Assembly: GCA_046302135.1 (NCBI GenBank)
Contig: JBKCIQ010000190.1
Location: 1-23,603, forward strand
Direction: 5' to 3'
From: AM-1111 sp046302135
GTDB lineage: Bacteria > Bacteroidota > Bacteroidia > B-17B0 > Aurantibacillaceae
Length of the DNA stretch: 23,603 nucleotides
The notes below the pieces were generated by a model. That model saw only the letters and a program-made list of their open reading frames with translations, was not told where the DNA came from and searched no databases. The position numbers and the translations under genes were made by a program. How positions within the stretch are numbered: the first letter of the stretch is position 1; the number at the start of each line of letters is the position of its first letter. This document shows, piece by piece, positions 1-8,084 of this stretch.

Positions 1-402
1 CTGTTCAACGAGCGCGTGTACAAGTTCGACACGGACTTGATCCCGGAGGCTATCAAGCTCTACAGCTAGGTCGGCATCAAGCACGAGCCGCTGACACTCA
101 TCCCGCCTCAGTTCGAGACTCCCATGCCTGCCCTCCAGGCAGCGGTCTTCCCTCCGACCCTCAAGGAGCTCCCGCCCCCGAGCCTAGATCTCTACGACCT
201 CGACGAGCAGTTTGCCTCCGAGAAGATTCGCCTAGCTCAGCTAACCAATAAGTGCAGTGACGACGATGTAGAGTACTACATCAAGGAGTGCGGCGACATC
301 CTGGGTGTGAGCCAGCATGTGTCTTCCCCAGACGACCCCAAGGCCATTCTACACTACGTGTTCCAAGAGATCTTCAAGTACAAGTGCTCCTCCTTGTCAT
401 GA
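1..402 (+). CDS. IFT52: C-terminal fragment of eukaryotic intraflagellar transport protein IFT52, with one in-frame TAG
   Basis: Frame 1 is open from the left edge to a TGA at 400-402 except for a TAG at 67-69. The translation carries IFT52 landmarks in order: FDTDLIPEAIKLY, KHEPLTLIPPQFE, AVFPPTLKELPPPSLDLYDL, FASEKIRLAQLTNKC and YYIKECGDILGV, ending near HYVFQEIFKYK. IFT52 is a core subunit of the IFT-B complex that moves cargo in cilia and flagella and has no bacterial counterpart. Codon use is rich in G/C third positions, unlike everything after about 570. The 5' part lies outside the window. Resemblance to the family stops near position 384, shortly before the vertebrate protein would end; GT dinucleotides at 378 and 384 could be splice donors, or the join may lie nearby. 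The first ATG (124) is internal and not a true start. The family call is confident; its presence next to bacterial DNA is best explained by misassembly. Confidence 0.85.
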
Positions 403-638
403 AGCAGCGGAACCGGCCGGGCTGTCCTCGAAGACGACACTTGCTCAAACAAGGCAATGCATGAACAGCAGCAAACTGATAACTCGTACACCTATGACGT
501 TTGAACGGTTAATACAAAAGTTGATTTCGCTAACGCTACGTCCCTTCATTGCTTTGTGCACACCTAATAGTTCATTTTTAAACCTTTATATTCAAATATA
601 TAATTCTTAATATTCGATTTACGACCTGATAAAATGAA
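385..638. other. Transition from eukaryote-like GC-rich DNA to bacterial AT-rich DNA (probable chimeric join)
   Basis: No convincing gene is present. Composition is GC-rich to about 440, mixed to about 560 and strongly AT-rich from about 565. IFT52 homology ends at about 384 and the bacterial phospholipase-D gene ends at 639 (minus strand), so any join must lie between. An open frame at 317-610 exists but resembles nothing and overlaps the IFT52 frame. No inverted repeat, direct repeat or integrase site was seen at the boundary. Confidence 0.55.
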
Positions 639-2876
639 TTAATCTTCTTGTGAAATTAAAAGTGTGGTAGAGATTAATTCTTTACCTGTATTTATGTTCA
701 CAAGGTAAACGCCAGCAGGTAAATTCAGTTCTCCTAACTCAAATTTGCCATCAATATTTTGTAAACTTGAAAATTTACGCATTACTCTTCCGGAGATGTC
801 AATGATTGAAGCATCAATCTTATTAACATCGCTCCCGAACTCAACAAAAACTTTATTGTCAGCCGGGTTAGGAAACATCGTAAATGAAATATCATTTTTG
901 TTTTCTGAAATGCCTACCATGTTCATTTCGTTCCAACGCTTAGTAAACTCCTGAAAATATTGGTTTGCAACGGATGCATCGTGAACTATGAGAGTGTTTT
1001 CATCATTTCTTAAATCTCCATTGTTAGACCAGTTATGTGAGCCGGTAAGAACCAAAGGATCTGAAGCTGTGTTGGATTGATCAACAATTAAGTATTTATG
1101 ATGGAAAATATAACTAAAAGGATTTAACTTAACATTAGATGAGCCAAATGAATTTCTGATGGTAAAGTATGGACCACTAGCATTTGCAGTATCGTTTATA
1201 ATACATTTCGCAGTTAAAGAATTAGTGTTTTTCTGGGTTGCAACTTTTGTAGCAAGATCAGACCTTGTAATCAACATTTGCCCTATATACATATCAGTAT
1301 TTGCTGTTGCAATAGTTGCTAAAATTTTAGAGTTGGTCTGATCTGAGGGACTGAAATAAGATTCAACACGTTTTCCTCCAATTAAATATTCGTGTGGCGT
1401 GTTGTCTGTTTTAAACTTACCAAAAAGTGCAGTGCTTGTGTTTCCGTTTGATACAACGCTGGTATCACCCCACATCTCATCAAATTCTAATTTATATCCT
1501 CTTGCTAGCGATTGATCCTGCAAGATTATTACATTGTTTGGATCGGTTGTAAGTTGACCTGAGGTCCAATTCATTGATCCTGTCCATACTATTGGTTCAT
1601 TAGGCCATCCATTTGCATCAATAACAACAAATTTGTTGTGCATAATGGTATAATTAGCACCTTGAGTACTAGGAAAAATCTTTATACCTTGATTAATAGT
1701 TTGCAACCCGGAATTTAACGATGAACCGTCATAAATGATTCTTATTTTCACACCCCTGTTAAATGCCGCATTTAATGCACTAGTTATTACAGTGCCTCCA
1801 GTATTATTATCCCAGTTATAGATTGCAATGTCAATTGTATGTTGTGCCCTGTCTATATATCCTTTTAATGTGTCCCAAATTGCCGCATTGTAAACAGCAT
1901 TTGTTCCGGTTGAAACCGAATTGTCAACTGATTTATTGAAATAAACTTTGATATTACCGCTAGATAAAGAGGCAGTACAAAATACCTTTACACCTGATGT
2001 TGCCGTATCTATACCATTTATTGAAAAAACCTGCGCATAATAAATAGTTGCAGGAGTAGCACCTGTAATGGCAACAGCCGGCGTTGCAGAGGTACCGCTG
2101 CCATTAATAGTTCCCAACTCAAGTGAAGGAGTTTTACCGTATTTAATGTAGAAGGATCCTGCTGTGTTGGTATTCCAATTTACTGTAAGGCCAGAGGTTG
2201 AAATAGCTGAAGGATATGGTTGATTGGTTAAATAAATTGAAGAAAGAGGTACAATATCAGCAAGATCTCTTGGTAAAATCTGATACCCTGAAGTACAACC
2301 GGTTGCAGGTGTTGAGCAAAATTGAGAACAGATTCCAAAAATGTTTACTGCTCCTGTGGGAATTGGTGTTCCAACCAATGGACTCGCCGCATTAATCCTC
2401 AATTGTACAGTTTGACTGTTGCAAGTAAAATTATAGTTTGTGTTACTTGCAAAATTTCCACCACCACCCGTAATTGTACAAATATTGTATTCAGCAAGTT
2501 CGGATTCATTAGTTTCATCCATCACACCAGATGTCAGATCTAAAAAAGGAGGCAAAGGATTTCCTGAATTTACCACTGTAAAAGAACTTACGGGAGTTAC
2601 CTCAAGCAAATTATTATAATTGGTTAATGTTCCGGTTGCAATAATTGAATCACCCCTTTGCACAGAAGTAAGGTTTGTGCCATAAATGGCAATGCCGGCT
2701 GTTGCATCCTGAACGTAGCGTATGCTTCCCAGCTCAGAGCCATTGGTAACAATTCCCTTCACTGTAACTGTTGAGTTTAATGCAGCTCCTCGCACCGTTG
2801 CGATGGTTTGAGATTTACTCTGAATTGAAACACCGAAAAGTACTGCAATAGTTAGAAATTTGTTGATTGTTTTCAT
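639..2876 (-). CDS. Secreted phospholipase-D-superfamily protein (two HKD motifs) with OB-fold-like N-terminus and T9SS type A sorting domain
   Basis: A 745-residue exported protein. A signal peptide (about 1-23, ending KSQ) is followed by an OB-fold-like region (about 24-210, with VTVKGIVTNG and IRYVQDATAGIAIYG) of the type seen in YhcR-like extracellular nucleases, then a fibronectin-III-like stretch (about 215-300). Two PLD halves follow with complete HxKx4D motifs: HNKFVVID (H413, K415, D420) and HHKYLIVD (H592, K594, D599). Each is followed by a TGSxNW motif. Both HKD motifs are intact, so hydrolysis of a phosphodiester is expected; whether the substrate is DNA, RNA or lipid cannot be read from sequence. 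The C-terminus (about 663-745, with FPNPADNKVFVEF and LPAGVYLV) is a T9SS type A sorting domain, implying surface display or release. It is the last gene of a tight operon, 9 nt after the TonB-dependent receptor. Confidence 0.88.
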   Translation of the reverse strand: MKTINKFLTIAVLFGVSIQSKSQTIATVRGAALNSTVTVKGIVTNGSELGSIRYVQDATAGIAIYGTNLTSVQRGDSIIATGTLTNYNNLLEVTPVSSFTVVNSGNPLPPFLDLTSGVMDETNESELAEYNICTITGGGGNFASNTNYNFTCNSQTVQLRINAASPLVGTPIPTGAVNIFGICSQFCSTPATGCTSGYQILPRDLADIVPLSSIYLTNQPYPSAISTSGLTVNWNTNTAGSFYIKYGKTPSLELGTINGSGTSATPAVAITGATPATIYYAQVFSINGIDTATSGVKVFCTASLSSGNIKVYFNKSVDNSVSTGTNAVYNAAIWDTLKGYIDRAQHTIDIAIYNWDNNTGGTVITSALNAAFNRGVKIRIIYDGSSLNSGLQTINQGIKIFPSTQGANYTIMHNKFVVIDANGWPNEPIVWTGSMNWTSGQLTTDPNNVIILQDQSLARGYKLEFDEMWGDTSVVSNGNTSTALFGKFKTDNTPHEYLIGGKRVESYFSPSDQTNSKILATIATANTDMYIGQMLITRSDLATKVATQKNTNSLTAKCIINDTANASGPYFTIRNSFGSSNVKLNPFSYIFHHKYLIVDQSNTASDPLVLTGSHNWSNNGDLRNDENTLIVHDASVANQYFQEFTKRWNEMNMVGISENKNDISFTMFPNPADNKVFVEFGSDVNKIDASIIDISGRVMRKFSSLQNIDGKFELGELNLPAGVYLVNINTGKELISTTLLISQED

Positions 2877-2885
2877 TGTTTTATT

Positions 2886-5792
2886 TTAAAATGTAATTTT
2901 TGCCCCTATATTAAATCTTCTGCCTAGTCCCATGTAAGCATTAGCAATACTGGGTACATATTTATCAGGTGTAATTCCGGAAGCAGTGAAAGAAGCATCA
3001 GTTAAATAAACAACATTCAAAACGTTATTTATTCCGGCTGTAAATGTAGCTTCGCATGCACCGATTTTTCTTTTATAACCAAGATATAAATCAAGCAAAT
3101 GATAAGATGGCATCTTCCAGGAATCCAGACCACGATAATCTTTAACTGTATTACCTGATTTTACAATTCGCAGAGCGGATGGATCGAATTGAGCGTACAT
3201 ATCTCCAAACCAAACCCATTGCGGCTTAATGTAAAAACCTTTGAATGGTTCCCACCTCAAACTTCCGGTAAGTTGACGCATTGGTGCATTGCCCATGTGA
3301 ACATTTGTCGCATCGAAAGTTATTGTATCTAATATTGCCCCGCCGTCAGTAAAAACGTATGATACCCCTCCCGATGCCCATCTCCAATCGCACAGCATCG
3401 CAGATCCTTCCAGTTTTAATTTTTCCATAAGTTGAACAGTGTAATCCAACTCAATTCCTTTCATCAATGCATCAATTCCAGGAATGTTGTAATAATAAAT
3501 CTGACCCGAGGTTGGATCGGTATACGCTAATGGAAAATCAAGTGGTTTGTTTCCCCAACTTGTACGATAAGCGTTCAAATTCAGCGCAAGATATTTTGTT
3601 TTTACTCCATAACCCAACTCAAAAGAAATAATATTTTGATTTTTCACATCACGAAGCTCAACACCACTTCTGTCAAATACGTTAGAATATCGGGGAGCCA
3701 AACTCATGTACCCGGTATTCACAAACACATTATGCTGTTCATTAATTTTATAATTGAAACCTGTTTTAATAGTGGTGCCGGTAAAAAATTTCCATGCAGT
3801 TGTATTAGTTCTGGACTGTGAAGAATTGATATTGTATGTAGTATAGCCTTGTTGTATGGTAACGTACTGTTGGGTCATTTGATCCTTAAATGTTATACTT
3901 CCATTTGGATTATTAACTATACCTGACACATTTGGCAAACCGTATGGGTTACTGATAACTCCAACATTTTGACCGTCTGAGTACAATGTATCACCATAAC
4001 CAATCGCGTTATAAACAATGTTATCTTTATCAATCACAACATCCTTTTTTCCAAAATAATTAATGTTTTGCATCCAGGTTCCGTTTGCCGTTAGGGTAAG
4101 GAAGGATGATATTTTTTTTGTCTTGAACTCTGCCTGACCAAATAATCCTGTCCAACCGTTTCGGCTTTTATAATGATAATTTAACTTATCACCGAGTTTT
4201 CTAGTGTAAGAGTTTGGATCTTTTATAAAAGGCGCAAGTAATTTATTTTTTCCTGCACCTTCTTGGGTGTAATCTCCACCTAGAAGGTTGTAAGGAGTTT
4301 GGTAATGTATGCCCTCATAATATCTTAGATCAACTCCTGCAATAATATTTAATTTAGGATTCACCTTCATCTTTAATGTACTTAAAGACCCAATCCAGTC
4401 ATGGTTATTTATTGAAGCATATATATATGAGGTTGCCTGCTTTAACCCCGTGAAAAAATTTGGTGCAGCGTTACTATTGGTGTTGTAAGTTGACTGTAGC
4501 ATCAATTGACCTTCTCCGGCTTTATCTATGCTTGGTGAATTAAACATACCGGTTCCACCACCCCTTCCCATAGAGAAATACAAAACATTGGATAGAGTTA
4601 TTCTATCTGATGCTGTCCAGAAATGAGATAAATTAAAGAGTGGTTTATGAAAAAAATTCATCCTTGTATTTACTGCTTTACCGTTCACATAACCCCAATC
4701 AGGATTATATTGCAAACCTCTTGCTCGATTGATTGAATTGGTGTATGCGGTTCCTGGTGCACTGTATAGTGAATCCGTATTAACACCTTGTTGTTTTGCA
4801 AAATTCTCATCGTAAATTCCCATGTTCATGGAAGATGTTCTTTGACCATGACTTTGAGGAGCACCATTAACGCCGAAGGTTAAAAAACTTCTTGAATTAA
4901 ATCTATAGGTGAATTTGGCGAAATAAGACCAGGTACTTTGCCAGGTTCTTTCCACCCAACCCTGCCCTGTTGTGTATGATGCAGATAAGGTAAAACCGTA
5001 CTTACCTTTTATCATTCCGGAATTGTAACCTAAAAGCCATCTACCATAATTATTACTTCCATAATCATTTTTGAAAATAAAATATTTTTTGTCCTCAATA
5101 GATGAAGTTATAATATTCATTGTACCTCCCACAGACGGGACTGCCAGCCTTGATGCACCAAGACCACGTTGTACTTGAAGTGTTTTAGTAACCTCAGACA
5201 AACCGGACCAATTACTCCAATATACCTGACCGTTTTCCATGTCATTCACAGGAACACCATCAACCAATACTGCCACATAACGCTGATCAAAACCTCTTAT
5301 ATTAACTCTTGCATCTCCTGCTCCTCCACCCTGCTGCGATGCATATACACCTGGTGTTGAATTAAGGACCATGGGTAAATCTCTATTGCCTAACTCTTCT
5401 GCAATTTTTTGATTACTGATGGTAGTCATCGCAACAGGTGTTTCTCTGATTGTACCAACTGATGCAACAACTTCCACTTCATCTAGTTGAACACTCATTA
5501 ATTTTACCAAGAGTGAAATTTTAGAGCCGTTGGCTTTTATTTTAAAGCGCTGGCTCTCGTATCCTGTAAAAGCTACAATAAGTACGTGACTTCCGTTTGT
5601 AACTTTCAATGAAAAATTTCCATCCGAGTCTGTTGTCACCCCGGCAGAACTGTCACATGAAATAATTGCTCCAATTAAAGGTTCTCCGGTATTTTCGTCC
5701 TTAACAACTCCACTAACCTCAGTTTGAGATAGGGCGGTACCGATCGAAAAGAAAAATATTATCAGCAGAAATAATTGGGAACGATTTCTCAT
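2886..5792 (-). CDS. TonB-dependent outer-membrane receptor with carboxypeptidase-regulatory-like N-terminal domain
   Basis: A 968-residue outer-membrane receptor that should import a ligand using TonB energy. A signal peptide (about 1-23, ALSQ) is followed by a carboxypeptidase-regulatory-like domain (about 24-100, VSGVVKDENTGEPLIGA), a TonB-box-like LDEVEVVAS (103-111), a plug domain (about 115-230, with VNIRGFDQRYVAVLVDGVPV and VGGTMNIIT) and a long beta-barrel ending in a terminal Phe (GAKITF). No SusD-like lipoprotein is encoded nearby, so this is not a standard polysaccharide-utilisation pair. It sits between a lamin-tail-domain protein (22 nt upstream) and a phospholipase-D-family protein (9 nt downstream), almost certainly in one transcript. 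That context suggests a ligand released by phosphodiester hydrolysis, such as nucleotides or oligonucleotides. This is inference: the barrel itself does not reveal the substrate. Confidence 0.93.
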   Translation of the reverse strand: MRNRSQLFLLIIFFFSIGTALSQTEVSGVVKDENTGEPLIGAIISCDSSAGVTTDSDGNFSLKVTNGSHVLIVAFTGYESQRFKIKANGSKISLLVKLMSVQLDEVEVVASVGTIRETPVAMTTISNQKIAEELGNRDLPMVLNSTPGVYASQQGGGAGDARVNIRGFDQRYVAVLVDGVPVNDMENGQVYWSNWSGLSEVTKTLQVQRGLGASRLAVPSVGGTMNIITSSIEDKKYFIFKNDYGSNNYGRWLLGYNSGMIKGKYGFTLSASYTTGQGWVERTWQSTWSYFAKFTYRFNSRSFLTFGVNGAPQSHGQRTSSMNMGIYDENFAKQQGVNTDSLYSAPGTAYTNSINRARGLQYNPDWGYVNGKAVNTRMNFFHKPLFNLSHFWTASDRITLSNVLYFSMGRGGGTGMFNSPSIDKAGEGQLMLQSTYNTNSNAAPNFFTGLKQATSYIYASINNHDWIGSLSTLKMKVNPKLNIIAGVDLRYYEGIHYQTPYNLLGGDYTQEGAGKNKLLAPFIKDPNSYTRKLGDKLNYHYKSRNGWTGLFGQAEFKTKKISSFLTLTANGTWMQNINYFGKKDVVIDKDNIVYNAIGYGDTLYSDGQNVGVISNPYGLPNVSGIVNNPNGSITFKDQMTQQYVTIQQGYTTYNINSSQSRTNTTAWKFFTGTTIKTGFNYKINEQHNVFVNTGYMSLAPRYSNVFDRSGVELRDVKNQNIISFELGYGVKTKYLALNLNAYRTSWGNKPLDFPLAYTDPTSGQIYYYNIPGIDALMKGIELDYTVQLMEKLKLEGSAMLCDWRWASGGVSYVFTDGGAILDTITFDATNVHMGNAPMRQLTGSLRWEPFKGFYIKPQWVWFGDMYAQFDPSALRIVKSGNTVKDYRGLDSWKMPSYHLLDLYLGYKRKIGACEATFTAGINNVLNVVYLTDASFTASGITPDKYVPSIANAYMGLGRRFNIGAKITF

Positions 5793-5814
5793 TACTAACT
5801 AAGAGAATATTGTA

Positions 5815-6843
5815 TTATTCTTTTATAATTCTCTGAGTTGCTGATTTTCCGTTGGAATGTAAAATGCTTATGAAATATACACCTTTGGAAAGTTTGTTTG
5901 TAGGAATCTCTGATTTGAATGAAGGTTGCTCCATCTTAGCGTTATAGAGAATTTTACCTTCAATTGATAGTACACTGATCTCCTGAATTAATCCAACGGA
6001 AACAAGTTGAATTGAATTCCCATTACTGACAGGATTAGGAAAAACTCGAATTGATCCATCTGAATTTACTTCATTTATTCCAACGGAACAGAGACAAGAG
6101 TGAGTTCCAAGCAGGTTCCATATATTTAATGTATCTGCAAGGGTTTTAGGTTTTGCAATTGAATCATACTCAGCCAATGTATTAAACGCACTTGGGTTGG
6201 TTGTTACACCGGAAGTTACATTTGATTTTCTAACCAACATGTAACCTTTAGTTAGCCATACTCCCATACCTGTACCGCCGGTATAGGGCGCAACAGAAGA
6301 CCAAGCAGACGCCGAACCGTTGCTTGCAGCCATAAAATCTCCAAAACGTCCTAACATATCAACTATTACATTGTTGTTTCCAACTTTTTTCTCTAAAGTG
6401 ATTGCATCACTTCCTTTAAAATATGTGGGGTCTCCTACTGAACTACCATAAGTTCCGTAAATGTTGCCCAGTTGATCTGCATGAGCCTGTAAGGCAGGAT
6501 TACAAATTGCACCACTATTTGAAGTATTTGGAGTCGTTTCAGGATTACAGATCACAAATGCTGAATAAGGCGCAATAGTACCCTTAAGGTGCAGTGTATC
6601 ACTAAAATTTGGGAATGAAGGCACAACACCGGATACAGAACCTGAAGCCGTTGGTGTCTTGTACCTGGCCAGCTGATAAACATTATCTAAAACTATTGGA
6701 TTTGAAGTTGTATTGTATATTTCGATGCACTTGTTATTGGCACCCATTGAACAATACTTTGAAATAATCAAATCACTACACTGTGAAAAAGAAATGGAAT
6801 TGATTCCTGCAATTGCCAAAAATGAAAGTAAAAATTTTTTCAT
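5815..6843 (-). CDS. Secreted lamin-tail-domain protein with T9SS type A sorting domain
   Basis: A 342-residue exported protein. A signal peptide (1-20, SISFS|Q) leads into a lamin-tail-domain (LTD)-like region (about 22-205). Its typical elements are DLIISKYC, NNKCIEIYNTTSNPIVLDN, a mid segment APYSAFVICNP, then GSDAITLEK and VIVDMLGRFGDF. Bacterial LTDs are immunoglobulin-like beta domains that often accompany secreted nucleases and phosphoesterases. The C-terminus (about 264-342, with IRVFPNPVS and LSKGVYFISI) is a type A T9SS sorting domain. No catalytic motif is visible, so a binding or scaffolding role at the cell surface is more likely than an enzymatic one. It is the first gene of an operon with the TonB-dependent receptor and the phospholipase-D-family protein, and diverges from the endonuclease/exonuclease/phosphatase gene. 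A good promoter match lies 50-80 nt upstream of its ATG. Confidence 0.82.
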   Translation of the reverse strand: MKKFLLSFLAIAGINSISFSQCSDLIISKYCSMGANNKCIEIYNTTSNPIVLDNVYQLARYKTPTASGSVSGVVPSFPNFSDTLHLKGTIAPYSAFVICNPETTPNTSNSGAICNPALQAHADQLGNIYGTYGSSVGDPTYFKGSDAITLEKKVGNNNVIVDMLGRFGDFMAASNGSASAWSSVAPYTGGTGMGVWLTKGYMLVRKSNVTSGVTTNPSAFNTLAEYDSIAKPKTLADTLNIWNLLGTHSCLCSVGINEVNSDGSIRVFPNPVSNGNSIQLVSVGLIQEISVLSIEGKILYNAKMEQPSFKSEIPTNKLSKGVYFISILHSNGKSATQRIIKE

Positions 6844-6892
6844 ATTTAATTTGTTTTGTTTTTTCTATTTGTTGCCTTTACAATATTCTGCA

Positions 6893-6923
6893 CGAATTTA
6901 GGAATTAGTTAACTTGCATCAAA
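6893..6923 (-). promoter_or_regulatory. Bacteroidota-type promoter for the lamin-tail/TonB receptor/PLD operon
   Basis: On the minus strand, TTTG (6920-6923) is followed after exactly 19 nt by TAAATTCG (6893-6900). This matches the Bacteroidota TTTG-N19-TAnnTTTG promoter except at one position of the -7 box. Transcription would start near 6886-6888, leaving a leader of about 45 nt before the ATG at 6843. The leader has no Shine-Dalgarno sequence, only A-rich sequence, as is usual in this phylum. Confidence 0.45.
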
Positions 6924-7035
6924 TTTATTTGAGGGAATTAATTCAACCTTAATCTATGTTTAACAATTAAGAAAACATTCCTTTTAAAATATTTAAATTG
7001 TTTTTGATACATTGCAACAATAAAACCTAAAAAAA

Positions 7036-8070
7036 ATGAAAAATTTAATAATACTTCTGTTCTTAATTTTTGTGATTTCAATTTTTGGTCAAGGTAAACG
7101 TGTTAATGATAAAAATACGGTTTGTATTGCGTTTTATAATGTCGAAAACTTATACGATACAATAGATGAGCCCAATGTAATTGATGATGAGTTCACACCT
7201 AAAGGAGATAACAAATGGACAGCAGAGAGATTTAACAAAAAAATTGAAAATATAAGTATGGTTTTAGGCACTTTGGGCTCGGAAAAAACAGAAGATGGCC
7301 CAGCTATTATTGGGCTTTGCGAGATTGAAAATTATTCATGTTTAAATAGCCTTGTTTCCACCAAAAAACTTAAAAAAAATAATTACAAAATTGTACATTA
7401 TGACGGCCCGGACGAAAGGGGTGTAGATGTTGCTTTTCTCTATCAGCCAAAAAAATTCAAGTTGATCTCTAGTAAGACTTATAGATGTGTGCTTTCGGGA
7501 GATGATGCAAAACCAACAAGGGACCAGTTGCTGGTTACCGGTAAATTATTAGGACAAAGAATTCATTTCATAATTTGTCACTGGCCATCTAGGAGAGGCG
7601 GAATGGAAGGAAGTGCTTCAAAAAGAATGACCGCGGCAAATGTTGGAAGAAAAATAATTGACTCCATCCTTATTGCGGAACCAAACGCAAATATTGTTTT
7701 AATGGGTGATTTAAATGACGATCCTGACCAGGAAAGTATTACCATTGGATTGCACGCATCTTCAGACAGTTTGAATACTGATTCCAAACAACTTTATAAT
7801 GCGATGCAACATTTATTCAGTACCGGCAGAGGCACCTTAAGTTACAAAGAAAAATGGAATTTGTTTGACCAGATGATCCTTAGTAAACCTCTTATAACGG
7901 GAAGCGGAAATTTAAAATATAGATCCTCAGAAATATTTGATAAAGAAATAATACGAGAAAAAGAAGGCAAGTACAAAGGCACTCCATTCAGAACATACGC
8001 AGGAAATAAATATCTCGGAGGATACAGCGATCACTTTCCGGTTTATATTTTCTTGAACAAAGAAAAGTAA
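7036..8070 (+). CDS. Secreted endonuclease/exonuclease/phosphatase-family hydrolase
   Basis: A 344-residue exported member of the DNase I/synaptojanin-like fold. A signal peptide (1-19, SIFGQ) precedes a complete set of motifs: FYNVENLYD with N35, LCEIEN with the metal-ligand Glu E96, DERGVDVAFLY (126-136), HWPSRRGG with H182, GDLNDDP with D225 and N227, and SDHFPV with D332 and H333. An active metal-dependent phosphodiesterase or phosphatase is therefore expected. Members cut DNA, RNA or phospho-inositides; sequence alone does not decide. No T9SS sorting tail is present, so it may be periplasmic. It is transcribed divergently from the lamin-tail/TonB receptor/PLD operon across a 192-nt spacer and ends 14 nt from the convergent PorE-like gene. 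The ATG follows a run of eight A residues without a Shine-Dalgarno sequence. Confidence 0.9.
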   Translation: MKNLIILLFLIFVISIFGQGKRVNDKNTVCIAFYNVENLYDTIDEPNVIDDEFTPKGDNKWTAERFNKKIENISMVLGTLGSEKTEDGPAIIGLCEIENYSCLNSLVSTKKLKKNNYKIVHYDGPDERGVDVAFLYQPKKFKLISSKTYRCVLSGDDAKPTRDQLLVTGKLLGQRIHFIICHWPSRRGGMEGSASKRMTAANVGRKIIDSILIAEPNANIVLMGDLNDDPDQESITIGLHASSDSLNTDSKQLYNAMQHLFSTGRGTLSYKEKWNLFDQMILSKPLITGSGNLKYRSSEIFDKEIIREKEGKYKGTPFRTYAGNKYLGGYSDHFPVYIFLNKEK

Positions 8071-8084
8071 ACAACTAAATTATT

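Noticed and set aside
317..610. 97-codon plus-strand open frame crossing the compositional boundary
   Set aside because: It overlaps the IFT52 frame, resembles no protein and spans the probable join, so it is a chance frame.
2886..5792. TonB receptor as part of a SusC/SusD polysaccharide-utilisation locus
   Set aside because: No SusD-like lipoprotein, glycoside hydrolase or polysaccharide lyase is encoded nearby.
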